Assembly (NCBI GenBank): GCA_963738135.1
Contig: CAVTVK010000007.1
Coordinates: 186,001-250,000, forward strand
DNA: 64,000 bases
Direction: 5' to 3'
From: Bog-473 sp963738135
GTDB lineage: Bacteria; Actinomycetota; Acidimicrobiia; Acidimicrobiales; RAAP-2
The notes beneath the pieces were generated by a model. The model was not told the DNA's origin. It saw nothing but the letters and a program-made list of their open reading frames with translations, and did not search any database. Both the position numbers and the translations under genes were made by a program. Below, one piece after another: positions 33,104 through 43,200 of this stretch (position 1 is its first letter; the number at the start of each line of letters is the position of its first letter).

Positions 33104-34002
33104 CAGTCGTCGGGGAAGAGGAAGTCGGCGAGGATGGCGGCCAGCTCGAGTGGCCGGTCGCCCTGAATGCTGTGGCCCGCCCCCTCGACGCCGATGACGG
33201 TGGCGGTCGGCTGGCGCCGCAGCAGCTCGGCCACGTCCTCGTCGTCGACCACGGACCAGGCCAGCCCCCGTACGAGGAGCAGCGGCATGGTGAGCGCGGA
33301 GACAGCGTCCCACAGGTCGCCGAAGTCGGGATGGACGGCTGTTCCGGAGGGCTCGGCGCGGAAGCGGGCGTAGCGCCAGACCCAGCTGCCGTCCTCGCGC
33401 TGGACGGCGTTGTGCAGGATGCCCCGGCGTAGGGACGACTCCGAGCGGCCCGGGTTGTGCTCGATCGTGCGGGCGAGCAGCTCGTCGAAACTCTCGAAGC
33501 TGGCCGGCCCGTTGATGAAGTTGGTGATCGGTGCCGCCTTCTCGGGGTTCACTCCCGGCGTGACGTCGACCAGCACGAGGGCACGCACGAGCTCGGGGGC
33601 GTGGGCGGCCAGGGCCAGGGACGAGATGCCGCCGAGGGACATGCCCACCACGCCGCGGGCCTCGGGGGCGAGCTCTCGGACGACGGTTGCCAAGTCGCGG
33701 CCATTGGTCCCGGGCGAGATGGCGCCGTCGGGCCCGCCGTCGGAGTGGCCGTGCCCCGGGAGGTCGACGGCCAGGAGCGGCCGGCCTAGGGCCAGGGCCA
33801 CGGTGTCCCAGGTGTGGGCGTTCTGGGCCCCGCCGTGCACCAGCACGACCTCCGGGGGGCCGTTGCCCCAGACCAGGCTGGAGACGGCGCGGCCGGGCGA
33901 GACCTCCACGTCGACCCGCCGCACCTGGGGCGGCCCGTCGTAGGGCAGGCCGTATTCGGCGGCGTTCTCGTGGAACAGCCCGAACTCGTCGTAGGGCACC
34001 AT
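33103..34002 (-). CDS. Alpha/beta-hydrolase fold protein
   Basis: A 299-aa serine hydrolase-like enzyme. Motifs: VVLVHGGAQNAHTWDTV (oxyanion HG), VDLPGHGHSDG, nucleophile elbow GVVGMSLGGIS (Ser in GMSLGG), LLLVRGLAWSVVDDEDVAEL, and catalytic His in GVEGAGHSIQGDRPLEL. All triad positions are present. ATG 34002 gives the usual short lid before the first strand; the frame is open far upstream antisense to glmU, which is not meaningful. Substrate unknown (ester or amide). Confidence 0.85.
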   Translation of the reverse strand: MVPYDEFGLFHENAAEYGLPYDGPPQVRRVDVEVSPGRAVSSLVWGNGPPEVVLVHGGAQNAHTWDTVALALGRPLLAVDLPGHGHSDGGPDGAISPGTNGRDLATVVRELAPEARGVVGMSLGGISSLALAAHAPELVRALVLVDVTPGVNPEKAAPITNFINGPASFESFDELLARTIEHNPGRSESSLRRGILHNAVQREDGSWVWRYARFRAEPSGTAVHPDFGDLWDAVSALTMPLLLVRGLAWSVVDDEDVAELLRRQPTATVIGVEGAGHSIQGDRPLELAAILADFLFPDD

Positions 34003-34065
34003 TTCCGGCACGCCCACGAGTGTCCCATACGCACGCTCGGCATTTCGGCGGGCTAAGAATGCGCG

Positions 34066-35169
34066 ATGCCCGAACGCCGTCTCTCCGCCGTCGTCCTGGC
34101 CGCTGGGGAGGGGACTCGGATGCGGTCCGAGCGCCCCAAGCCGCTGCACCTGCTGTGTGGCCGCCCGATGATCCTGCACGTGCTCGACGCCATGGCCGAG
34201 GTCGACGTGCGGCGGGTCGTGGTGGTGGTGGGCCACCGAGGGGAGTGGGTCACCAAGACGCTGGTGCAGCACGCGCCGCCCACCATGAAGATCGAGTTCG
34301 TGGAGCAGCTGGCACGCACGGGGACCGGGGACGCCCTGGCCGTCGGACTGACCGGCCTGCCGGACGACGATGACGACGAGGTGGAGGACGTGGTCGTCCT
34401 CCCGGGGGACACGCCGCTGCTGCGACCGCAAACCCTGGCCGCGCTGGTGCGGGCCCACCGGGCCGAGGACGCCGGGGCCACCCTGCTGACCGCCGTGGTC
34501 GAGAACCCGCTCGGCTACGGCCGCGTGGTGCACGGCAAGGACGGCGCCGTGACCCGGGTGGTCGAGGAGGCCGACGCCACCGACGACGAGAAGGCCATCG
34601 ACGAGGTCAATACCTCCATCTACTGCTTCCGGCGGAGCATCTTGGCGCCGACCCTGCGCCGGCTCAGCCCGGCCAACGCCCAGGGGGAGTACTACCTGAC
34701 CGATGCCGTCGGCGTCCTGAGCAGCGCGGGCTACGCCGTGCGTTCCCTGGTCCTGCCCGACTCCATGGAGGCGGCGGGAGTGAACGACCGGGCCCAGTTG
34801 GCCGTGGCCGAAGCCGAGCTGCGCGATCGCATCAACGAGCGGTGGATGCGCCGCGGCGTCACCATGTGGGACCCCGAGCGCACCTATGTCGATGCCGAGG
34901 TCCACCTGGAATCCGACGTCTCCCTGTTGCCCGGGGTGATCCTCCGCGGCAACTGCGTGGTGGGCGCCGGAGCCGAGATCGGGCCCAACAGCGTGTTGAC
35001 CGACACGACGGTCGGCGAGGGAGCGGTCGTGGCGGCGAGTGTCTGCACCCTGGCCACCATCGGCGCCGGGGCACGCATCGGTCCCTACAGCGTGCTCGAA
35101 CCCGGGGCCGAGATAGGTCCAGGGACCGAGCTGGGGCCACACTCGGTGGTGGCGGGGCCCGAGGGCTGA
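34066..35169 (+). CDS. glmU: GlmU-like UDP-GlcNAc pyrophosphorylase lacking the acetyltransferase half
   Basis: A 367-aa nucleotidyltransferase. The uridyltransferase domain is complete: LAAGEGTRMRSERPKPLHLL, VVVVGHRG, QLARTGTGDALAVGL, LPGDTPLLRP, NPLGYGRVV, EVNTSIYCF. The left-handed beta-helix starts (GVTMWDPERTYVDAEVHLES) but stops after a few coils at ELGPHSVVAGPEG. Typical GlmU runs about 450-490 aa, and the region with the acetyltransferase Arg/His/Tyr residues is missing. There is no coding sequence left before prs to restore it, so the truncation is not a nearby frameshift. Acetylation of GlcN-1-P must be done elsewhere. Confidence 0.85.
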   Translation: MPERRLSAVVLAAGEGTRMRSERPKPLHLLCGRPMILHVLDAMAEVDVRRVVVVVGHRGEWVTKTLVQHAPPTMKIEFVEQLARTGTGDALAVGLTGLPDDDDDEVEDVVVLPGDTPLLRPQTLAALVRAHRAEDAGATLLTAVVENPLGYGRVVHGKDGAVTRVVEEADATDDEKAIDEVNTSIYCFRRSILAPTLRRLSPANAQGEYYLTDAVGVLSSAGYAVRSLVLPDSMEAAGVNDRAQLAVAEAELRDRINERWMRRGVTMWDPERTYVDAEVHLESDVSLLPGVILRGNCVVGAGAEIGPNSVLTDTTVGEGAVVAASVCTLATIGAGARIGPYSVLEPGAEIGPGTELGPHSVVAGPEG

Positions 35170-35211
35170 ACGGGCGGAGGGGCCCCGGCGACGCGGCGCA
35201 GTGCGGGGCAC

Positions 35212-35217
35212 TAGCGT
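35212..35217 (+). promoter_or_regulatory. Leaderless -10 hexamer for prs
   Basis: TAGCGT, exactly 7 nt before the GTG at 35225. Confidence 0.5.
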
Positions 35218-35224
35218 TGTTGGC

Positions 35225-36196
35225 GTGGAGTTGATCCCCCGGCGTCGTCTCGAACTGATCTCCGGGCGTGCCCACCCCACCCTGGCCAGCGACATTGCGG
35301 GTCACCTGGGCGTCGAACTCGGTGAGGCCAACCTGCGCGAGTTCGCCAACGGGGAGATCTACTGCAAGTACGACATCTCCATCCGCGGCTGCGACGTTTT
35401 CATCGTGCAGACGCACGCCAGCCCGGTCAACGACTCGCTGATGGAGCACCTGATCATGATCGACGCCGCCAAGCGGGCTTCGGCCAAGCGCATCACGGCG
35501 GTCTGCCCCTATTACGGCTACTCGCGCCAGGACCGGAAGTCGACCGGGCGCGAGCCCATCACGGCCAAGCTCGTGGCCGACATGCTCTCTGCGGCCGGGG
35601 CCGACCGGGTGATCAGCGTCGACCTGCACTCGGGGCAGATCCAGGGCTTCTTCGACACGCCCTTCGACCACCTGGTGGCGGCGCCGGTGCTCGAGTCGTA
35701 CATCCGCGAGAACTTCGGCGGCGATGTCGTGGTGGTGGCGCCCGACGCCGGACGGGTCAAGGTGGCCGAGCGCTACAGCCAGCATCTCGGCTTCGACCTG
35801 GCCCTGATCCACAAGACGCGGCCGCGGGGGACTTACAACGAGGTCAAGGCCCGCCACGTCGTCGGTGACGTCGAGGGCCGGCACTGCGTCCTGATCGACG
35901 ACATGATCGACACCGCCGGGACGATCTGCGCCGCCGCCGAGCTCCTGAACGACGCCGGCGCATCGGACATCTCGGTCATGGCCACCCACGCCGTCCTGTC
36001 CGACCCCGCGGTGGACCGCCTGAAGGCGGCGCCGATTTCGCGTGTCGTGGTGACCGACACCCTCCCGGTGGCCGAGGACCGGACCTTCGACAAGCTCGAG
36101 GTCCTGTCAGTGGCCAAGATCATCGCCGACGCCATCGACGCCGTGTTCGAGGACACGTCGGTGTCCGAGCTCTTCGGCGGGGACAACCTGGTCTAG
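35225..36196 (+). CDS. prs: Ribose-phosphate pyrophosphokinase
   Basis: Makes PRPP from ribose-5-phosphate and ATP for nucleotide, His and Trp synthesis. A 323-aa class I enzyme: ELGEANLREFANGEIYCKYD, PYYGYSRQDRKSTGREPITA (ATP-binding flexible loop), SVDLHSGQIQGFFDTPFDHL, and the PRPP loop VLIDDMIDTAGTICAAAELL. GTG 35225 is fixed by the 7-nt spacing to TAGCGT. The pair glmU-prs is conserved in actinobacteria. Confidence 0.97.
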   Translation: MELIPRRRLELISGRAHPTLASDIAGHLGVELGEANLREFANGEIYCKYDISIRGCDVFIVQTHASPVNDSLMEHLIMIDAAKRASAKRITAVCPYYGYSRQDRKSTGREPITAKLVADMLSAAGADRVISVDLHSGQIQGFFDTPFDHLVAAPVLESYIRENFGGDVVVVAPDAGRVKVAERYSQHLGFDLALIHKTRPRGTYNEVKARHVVGDVEGRHCVLIDDMIDTAGTICAAAELLNDAGASDISVMATHAVLSDPAVDRLKAAPISRVVVTDTLPVAEDRTFDKLEVLSVAKIIADAIDAVFEDTSVSELFGGDNLV

Positions 36197-36386
36197 GGCC
36201 GACGGGCGCCCGGCACGGGAGCGCCTCGAGGTGGGGCAGACCACGGGGCCCGAGCAGCCCGCAGCAGTTGGCTCCAGTGGTCCGCCCTCATCAATGGGCC
36301 AGATTGGGGCGGGATGTAAACTCTGCGCTCAATCGTTGCCGCCCGGCCGCCTTCCGCACCGAACACCCCGAGAAGGGGAGGAGACA

Positions 36387-37376
36387 TTGTCACACTCATC
36401 CATCTACGAGGTGCCAATCGATCCGGACGCCGGGAATACGAGCCACGCGTTGGCCCTGTCGATGATCGGGTACAACAAGGCGGTACTCGAGGTGGGCTGC
36501 TCGACGGGCTACTTCACCAAGTTCCTGGTGGAGCGCGGCTGCAATGTGGTGGGCATAGAGATCGATGCCGAGGCGGCAAAGGCGGCTGAAAAGTGGGCCG
36601 ACCACGTGATCGTGGGAGACCTCGATGCCGAGGGCATCTGGTCTCTGCTCGAGGACGACGCATTCGACGTCGTCGTCCTCGGAGACGTACTCGAACACCT
36701 ACGCGATCCCTGGGCCTCGTTGAGGGCCGCCGCCCGGAAACTGAAACCGTCGGGATTTGTCGTCACCTCATTGCCGAACATCGCGCATGGTGACGTGCGA
36801 CTCGCACTCCTGCAGGGAAAGTTCCCCTACAGCGAGACGGGATTGCTCGATCGGACACACGTCCATTTCTTCACGCTCGACTCGGCACGAGATCTCCTGC
36901 AGCAAGCGGGTCTTGTCGTGGTCGACACGCAGCGCGTCATCATTCCGATCTTCTCCTCCGAGATCGGGGTGAAACGGGAGGACGTCTCCCACAAGGTGTT
37001 GGACGAGGTGCTCGCAGATCCCGAGGCAGAGAGCTACCAGTTCGTGATGAAGGCGGTCCGAGACAACGGAACTCGGACACTTGACGAGCTGGCGACGAGG
37101 GTCCGAGATCTCTCAGATCACGTGCACTACGAGACGGTGCGTACCGCGCTCCTGCGCCAGGAATTCAAGGAATCGACCATCGCCCATCTCGAAGAGTACG
37201 TGGAGGCGCTGGAGACCCACGTGAAGGGCCTGGAACACAACATCGAGGTACTCGAGGACGAACTCAAAGCGAGCGACCTTCGTTTTCGCGCAATGTTGGG
37301 CATGAAGACGATCCAGATGACGTCTCCGATCCGTTGGCTGAATCGGAAGATCCACGGAACGAAGCCGGCGTCGTGA
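36387..37376 (+). CDS. SAM-dependent methyltransferase with C-terminal coiled coil (glycan-associated)
   Basis: A 329-aa protein. Methyltransferase domain about 20-190: VLEVGCSTGYFTKFLVERGC, VVGIEIDAEAAKAAEK, DVVVLGDVLEHLRDPWASLR. Residues about 225-300 form a heptad-rich helix (STIAHLEEYVEALETHVKGL). It ends TSPIRWLNRKIHG, a tail like that of coiled-coil partners of glycosyltransferases at 53849. TTG 36387 has the SD AGAAGGGGAGGAG. It lies 10 nt ahead of the WbsX-like gene and probably works with it on a surface glycan. Confidence 0.82.
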   Translation: MSHSSIYEVPIDPDAGNTSHALALSMIGYNKAVLEVGCSTGYFTKFLVERGCNVVGIEIDAEAAKAAEKWADHVIVGDLDAEGIWSLLEDDAFDVVVLGDVLEHLRDPWASLRAAARKLKPSGFVVTSLPNIAHGDVRLALLQGKFPYSETGLLDRTHVHFFTLDSARDLLQQAGLVVVDTQRVIIPIFSSEIGVKREDVSHKVLDEVLADPEAESYQFVMKAVRDNGTRTLDELATRVRDLSDHVHYETVRTALLRQEFKESTIAHLEEYVEALETHVKGLEHNIEVLEDELKASDLRFRAMLGMKTIQMTSPIRWLNRKIHGTKPAS

Positions 37377-37421
37377 GGTTCCGCACGTGACTGCCGAGGG
37401 GACGGGTGGGGTCCCCACGTT

Positions 37422-38774
37422 CTGGCCTTCTACCTCCCGCAGTTTCATCTGGTGCCCGAGAACGACGCGTGGCACGGCCAAGGGTTCACCGAGTGGACGG
37501 TGGTCGCCAAGAGCAAGCCTCTTTTCCCCGGGCATAACCAGCCCGACCTCCCGGGGGAGCTCGGGTTCTATGACTTGCGCGTTCCAGAGACGCGCTATCT
37601 CCAAGCGCGACTGGCTCGGCAACACGGCATCACGGGTTTCCTGTACTACCACTACTGGTTCGGCGGTCGGCGCATGTTGGGAAGGCCCTTCCAGGAAGTG
37701 TTGCAATCCGGACAGCCTGACTTTCCCTTTGCTCTGTGTTGGGCCAACGAGAGTTGGTTCAGAAGGTGGCAGGGCTCAACCGACGAGATGCTCCTTGAGC
37801 AAGTCTTCAGCGAAGAAGATGACGTGCTGCACATTCGGTGGCTGATCGAGGCGTTCAAGGATCCGAGGTACATCCATGTCAACGGGCGCCCGCTGCTCAC
37901 GGTCTATCGCGCCGACCACCTTCCGGATCCGAAGCGCACCGTGGCGTTGTGGCAGCACGAGTGTGAAGACGCAGGCGTCCCCACGCCATGGCTCGTGCAG
38001 TTCGAGACGAGCGACGAAATGGAGGACCCCAATCAGATCGGATTCGACGCCAGTGCGGAATTCGTCCCGCACCTCATCTCGTCGTTGGTCGAGACGCCGT
38101 CGCAGACCATTGGCGAGGACGGGTCGCACATCGCGTACGACTACGAGGACGTCGCGTCGGGCTACCTTGCCCGCCCTGCTGTGCCTTGGTCGCGATATCC
38201 CTGCGTGGCGACCGGGTGGGACAATTCACCCCGGCGACAATCCGGCGAGGCTTTGATCCTGCGCAATGCGACGCCGAGCGCGTACGGGCGATGGCTGGCC
38301 GAAGCGGTGGGGCGTCAAATGGCGTCCGAAGGCGCGAACGGGATCGTCTTCATCAACGCCTGGAACGAGTGGGCCGAAGGGGCCCACCTGGAGCCCGACG
38401 CCACGAATGGCCGGGCGTACCTCGAGGCGACCAAGAATGTGCTGGAAGGGGGGGTGACCGGACCGGTGCCCGACGAGCCGGCGGATCCCTCTCCCGACCT
38501 CAGCCCCGCATCGGTGGAAGACCTCTATCAGGATCTGTATGAGCAGTTCGTGGCGCTCCAGGTATCGGCCAGCGGGTTCCTGTCCTACTTCGATCGCCGG
38601 ATCCGGGAGTGGAGGAAGCACTACGAGCAGGTGGCGGCCCAGGCGCGGGAGGAAACCCTGACGATCGCCTCCCTCAACCAAGCGATGGCGGAGCAGCTGC
38701 AGCTGCAGGCAACGCAGTTGAAGGAGCTCGGTATGCACGACACGACGTCGGCGTGGTGGCTGACCGACCGGTGA
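37422..38774 (+). CDS. WbsX-like / GH99-like glycan protein, start uncertain
   Basis: Protein of about 450 aa with the WbsX/GH99-like domain: AFYLPQFHLVPENDAWHGQG, FTEWTVVAKSKPLFPGHNQP, YYHYWFGGRRMLGRPFQEVL, LCWANESW, and VFINAWNEWAEGAHLEPD with paired acidic residues. A C-terminal helix follows. No ATG/GTG/TTG precedes the first conserved strand in this frame: GTG 37452 would delete it. Either a CTG at 37422 is used, or the natural start is GTG 37387 with one base missing in the GGGGTCCCC tract (37408-37416). Such proteins occur in O-antigen and rhamnan clusters. Confidence 0.75.
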   Translation: MAFYLPQFHLVPENDAWHGQGFTEWTVVAKSKPLFPGHNQPDLPGELGFYDLRVPETRYLQARLARQHGITGFLYYHYWFGGRRMLGRPFQEVLQSGQPDFPFALCWANESWFRRWQGSTDEMLLEQVFSEEDDVLHIRWLIEAFKDPRYIHVNGRPLLTVYRADHLPDPKRTVALWQHECEDAGVPTPWLVQFETSDEMEDPNQIGFDASAEFVPHLISSLVETPSQTIGEDGSHIAYDYEDVASGYLARPAVPWSRYPCVATGWDNSPRRQSGEALILRNATPSAYGRWLAEAVGRQMASEGANGIVFINAWNEWAEGAHLEPDATNGRAYLEATKNVLEGGVTGPVPDEPADPSPDLSPASVEDLYQDLYEQFVALQVSASGFLSYFDRRIREWRKHYEQVAAQAREETLTIASLNQAMAEQLQLQATQLKELGMHDTTSAWWLTDR

Positions 38775-38852
38775 CGACTGCCTCGGTCCCCGTTGCCGCC
38801 CCTCGGGGAGCCATGCCGGCTGAAGCGCAGTCCGCTGTTGCGAGACCCGCAG

Positions 38853-38881
38853 TTGGAGGGCAGGGGTTCGGCGGCTAAACT
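38853..38881 (+). promoter_or_regulatory. Promoter upstream of rplY
   Basis: TTGGAG (38853-38858), a 17-nt spacer, and TAAACT (38876-38881). It lies 69 nt before the rplY ATG, which has its own SD (TGAGGAG). Confidence 0.5.
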
Positions 38882-38950
38882 GACTGTTTCGTTCGCCGGA
38901 GGCCCCTTGCCGTCCGCGACCACCACTCTCGCCACCTGAGGAGATCCGCA

Positions 38951-39619
38951 ATGGCCGAAGTCGTACTCGCTGCCGAAGTCGGGCGCCCCACGGGGTCGCG
39001 CGCCGTGCGCCGCCTGCGGCGTGAAGGCAAGATCCCGGCCGTCATCTACGGCCACGGGACCGACCCGCTGCCCGTGGCCATCGTGGCCCGCGAGCTCCGC
39101 ATCGCCCTCAACAGCGAGGCCGGGGCCAACCAGCTCCTGTCCCTCGACACCGGCTCGGGCACGTATCTTGCCCTGGCCCGTGAGATGCAGCGCCACCCCG
39201 TGGCCCAGACGGTGACCCACGTGGACTTCGTCATCGTCCGCCGTGACGAGGTCATCAGCGCCGACGTGCCGATCCTGCTGGTGGGCGAGGCACTCGAAGT
39301 GCACCACGGCGACGGGCTGGTCGACCAGCAGATGTTCACGCTGGCCATCAACGCGCTGCCGACCGCCATCCCCTCGGCGATCGAGGTCGACATCAGCGAC
39401 CTCGTCATCGGTGGGCAGGTGCGCGTGTCCGACCTCGCGCTGCCGACCGGAGTGACCACCGACATCGATCCCGAAAGCGCGGTCGCCATCGGGCAGCCGC
39501 CGCGAGTCATCGTCGACGAAGAGAGTGCCGAAGGCGAGGGCGAAGAGGGTGCCGAGGCAGCCGCCGGTGGCGAGTCGGCCGGGGACGCGTCGGCCGAGGC
39601 GGGCAGCGAAGAGAGCTAG
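38951..39619 (+). CDS. rplY: 50S ribosomal protein L25 (Ctc form)
   Basis: A 222-aa 5S rRNA-binding protein of the long TL5/Ctc type. N-terminal L25 domain: EVGRPTGSRAVRRLRREGKI, PAVIYGHGTDPLPVAI. C-terminal Ctc beta-barrel: DVPILLVGEALEVHHGDGLV and SAIEVDISDLVIGGQVRVSD. Acidic Glu/Ala/Gly tail. SD and a -35/-10 promoter precede the ATG at 38951. It is followed 3 nt later by pth. Confidence 0.95.
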   Translation: MAEVVLAAEVGRPTGSRAVRRLRREGKIPAVIYGHGTDPLPVAIVARELRIALNSEAGANQLLSLDTGSGTYLALAREMQRHPVAQTVTHVDFVIVRRDEVISADVPILLVGEALEVHHGDGLVDQQMFTLAINALPTAIPSAIEVDISDLVIGGQVRVSDLALPTGVTTDIDPESAVAIGQPPRVIVDEESAEGEGEEGAEAAAGGESAGDASAEAGSEES

Positions 39620-39622
39620 GAC

Positions 39623-40243
39623 CTGCGCCGCCCCTTTGCCCGGTCCGAGTACCGGGGGACACCGGCGGACCTGCTCGTCGTCGGGCTGGGAAATCCCGGA
39701 GCGGAATTCGCCGGGAGCCTGCACAACGCCGGGTCCGACACGGTCCAGTTGCTGGCCGAGCGCCATGGCGCGTCGTTGCGAGCCGAGAAGGGCGTGCAGG
39801 CGCGTGCCGCCGTGGTGACCCTGGCCGGTCAGCGGGTGGTACTGGCCATCCCCACCACGTACATGAACGAGTCGGGGTCGTCGGTCCGTACGCTGGCCAC
39901 ACGATTCGGGATCGACGAGCCGACGTCCATCGTGATCGTCCACGACGAGCTCGATCTTCCCCCGGGGACCGTGCGTCTGAAGGCGGGGGGAGGCCTGGCC
40001 GGCCACAACGGGCTCCGCTCGGTGCAGTCGCATCTTCACTCGTCGGACTTCCTGCGGGTGCGCATCGGGGTGGGCAAGCCGCCCAGCGCGGCCGAGGGAG
40101 CGTCGCACGTGCTGCGCCGCCCAGCCAAGGCGGTGCGTGAGCTCCTGGGCGCGTCCGTGGAGACCGCGGCCGACGCCGTCGAACGCATCGCCGCAGACGG
40201 GATGGACGCCGCCATGCAGTGGTGCCACTCGCTGCCCACCTGA
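39623..40243 (+). CDS. pth: Peptidyl-tRNA hydrolase, probable CTG start
   Basis: Recycles peptidyl-tRNA released from ribosomes. The frame carries LLVVGLGNPGAEFAGSLHNA (the catalytic-His HNAG motif and the GLGNPG strand), LAIPTTYMNESGSSVR, VIVHDELDLPPGTVRLKAGG, LAGHNGLRSV, and FLRVRIGVGKP. No ATG, GTG or TTG exists between the rplY stop (39617-39619) and GLGNPG. The first TTG (39749) would remove both the strand and the catalytic His. A CTG at 39623, 3 nt after the rplY stop, gives a 206-aa protein of normal length (a CTG at 39671 is the alternative). Confidence 0.9.
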   Translation: MRRPFARSEYRGTPADLLVVGLGNPGAEFAGSLHNAGSDTVQLLAERHGASLRAEKGVQARAAVVTLAGQRVVLAIPTTYMNESGSSVRTLATRFGIDEPTSIVIVHDELDLPPGTVRLKAGGGLAGHNGLRSVQSHLHSSDFLRVRIGVGKPPSAAEGASHVLRRPAKAVRELLGASVETAADAVERIAADGMDAAMQWCHSLPT

Positions 40244-40246
40244 TCG

Positions 40247-43200
40247 ATGACCACCATCCCCCCGACACCCGTGGCGGAGACCGGCGTGCCGGCTACCGCC
40301 GGCAGCCTGGCCACGGTGCCCCGGCTCCTGCGCGGCGACCCCGTGCTGGCGGTGCTGATCGGCGTGGCCGATGGCACGGTCGCCGTCCCCGAGGCGGCGC
40401 AGGCGGTGGTCGCGGCCGCGCTGGCCGCCTTCACGGAGCGCAGCCCGCTGCTCGTCGTCACCGCGACCGGCCTCGACGCCCAGCGGCTGGGCGACGACCT
40501 GTCGTGCCTCATCGCACCGGACGACGACGGTCCGGGGGAGCTCGATCCCGTCGTCGGCGCGCTGGCCGGCCCGGTCACCGTGCTGCCCGCCTGGGAGACC
40601 CTGCCGTTCGAGCGGGTCAGTCCCGAGACCGAGACCATGGGCCACCGCCTGGCGGTGCTGCACGCGCTGAGCGGGACATCCGATCCGGTCCTCCCGACCC
40701 CACCACGTGTCATCGTCGCCCCGGTGCGGGCCATCCTGCAACGGCTGGGCCCGCTGGACGGGACCGCGCCCATTGTCATCCGCCCCGGCCAGCAGCTCGA
40801 TGTGGCCGAGCTCCTGGCCGACCTGGTCGACCGGGGCTACCGCCGCGAGCACCAGGTCGAGCACCGCGGGGAATTCGCCGTGCGCGGCGGCATCGTCGAC
40901 GTCTTCCCCTCCACGGCAGACGTGCCCGTCCGCATCGACCTGTGGGGTGACGAAGTCGACCGCTTGACCGCGTTCTCCATCAGCGACCAGCGGTCGTCGC
41001 ACGACCTGCGGGCTGTCGCGCTCTACGGCTGCCGGGAACTCGTCGTCACCCCGGCGCTGCGCGAGGCGGCAACCGAGCTGGTGACACGCCGGCCCTGGGG
41101 GGCGGCGGTGTGGCAGAACCTGGCCGAGGGCGCGCAATTCGACGGCATGGAATCGTGGCTCCCGTTCCTCGACGACACGACGAGGGTCCTCCCCGATCTG
41201 CTGCCCGCCGGGGCGCAGGTCGTCCTGGTCGAACCGCGCCGCATTCGTGACCGCGGGGTCCAGCTCCTCGACGAGGAGGCCGCGCTGGCAGAGACGCTGG
41301 CGGCCACCTGGGGAGCACGCGAGGCGGAGGACGAGAGCTTCCCGCGCCTGCACGTGCCCTTCGAACGCCTCCTCAGCGAGAGCCCAGCCGGCGTCACCGC
41401 GCTGCCCCCCGTCCCCGAGGGCCCCGACATGGCCGCGCTGACGGTGCGGCGCTTCGACCCCGTGGCGGGAGACCCCGTGCGATTGGCGGCCGGAGTGACG
41501 AGGCTGGTCGGACAGGGGTATTCCGTCGCCCTCTGCGCCGCCACGGCGGCGGGGGCGGGGCGGCTCTCCGCGGCACTGGCGGCGGAGGGAGTGCACGCGC
41601 CGGTGGTCTCCGCCGCGCCGGGTACCCCCGGGGTGTGTGTGGTGGCGGCTCCACTCACGAGCGGGTTCATCCTGCCCGAGGCCAAGGTGGCCGTGCTCTC
41701 CGAGACCGACGTCACGGGGAGACGCGTGCCCCACCGCCGGGCCCGCCCGCGGGCGCGCGCCGCCGACGGCTTCTTCGACGATCTCGAGGCAGGGAGCTTC
41801 GTCGTCCACCGCCAGCACGGCGTGGCCCGCTTCGAGGGCGTCACGACGCGGACCATGGGAGGGGCCACCCGCGACTACCTGATCCTGCAGTACCGAGGGT
41901 CGGACCGCCTCTACCTGCCCGTCGAGCAGATCGAGGCCATCACCCCCTACAGCGGCGGCGAGTCCCCGACACTCTCGAAGATGGGCGGCACCGACTGGCA
42001 GCGGACCCGGGCCAAGGCACGCGCCGCAGCCAGCGAGGTGGCCGCTGAGCTGGTGGAGCTCTACCGCCGCCGCCTGGCCGTCGAGGGGAGGGCATTCGGC
42101 CCCGACACGCCGTGGCAGATGGAGATGGAGGGTTCCTTCGAGTTCGTCGAGACCGAGGACCAGCTCAAGGCGATCGCCGACGTCAAGGCCGACATGGAGG
42201 AACCGCGGCCCATGGACCGCCTGGTGTGCGGCGACGTCGGCTTCGGCAAGACCGAGGTCGCCGTACGTGCCGCATTCAAGGCGGTGCAAGACGGGACACA
42301 GGCCGCGGTGCTGGCCCCGACCACCCTGCTGGCCAGCCAGCACGCGCAGACCTTTGCCGACCGTTTCGCTCCCTATCCGGTCCGGGTCGAGCTGCTCAGC
42401 CGTTTCCTCTCACCGGCCGCGCAGCGCAAGGTTGTGCAGGGACTGGCCGACGGGAGTGTCGACGTGGTCGTCGGCACGCACCGCCTGCTGGCCCAGGACG
42501 TCCAGTTCAAGGATCTCGGGATCCTGGTGGTCGACGAGGAACAGCGCTTCGGGGTGACCCACAAGGAGGCCGTCAAGCGAATGTCCGAGGGCGTCGACGT
42601 GTTGACGCTCACCGCCAGTCCCATCCCGCGCACGTTGGAGATGGCGCTGACAGGCATCCGCGACCTCTCCATGGTCAACACGCCGCCGGCCGACCGGCGG
42701 CCGATTCTCACCTACGTCGGGGAGCATGATCCCTCGGCGATCAGCGAGGCGCTCCGCCGCGAGATGCTGCGCGAGGGGCAGGCCTTCTACGTGCACAACC
42801 GCGTGTCGGACATCGACCGGGTCGCCCGCGACGTCCGCACCATGGTCCCGGAGGCCAGGGTGGCGGTCGCCCACGGCCAGATGGACGAGGGCAGCCTCGA
42901 GACCGCGGTGCTCGACTTCTGGGAGCGTCGCTACGACGTGCTGGTGTGTACCACCATCATTGAGTCGGGGATCGACATGCCCTCGGTCAACACGCTCATC
43001 GTCGACCGGGCCGACCTGCTCGGCCTGGGCCAGCTGCACCAGATCCGGGGCCGGGTAGGCCGGAGCGGCCAGCGGGCCTACGCCTACCTGTTCCATCCGG
43101 AGGACCGCGTCCTCTCGGAGCAGGCCTACGAGCGCCTGCGGACGATCGGCGAGCACACCGAGCTGGGCTCCGGGTTCAAGATCGCCATGCGCGACCTCGA

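Noticed and set aside
33103..35295. A 730-codon minus-strand frame reading through glmU into the hydrolase
   Set aside because: Only the part after 34002 is protein-like (alpha/beta hydrolase); the rest is the shadow of glmU.
38621..42343. A 1240-codon open frame on the minus strand opposite rplY, pth and mfd
   Set aside because: It is antisense to well-conserved genes, has no domain-like segments and is His/Gly/Arg-rich. Long antisense frames are expected at this GC.
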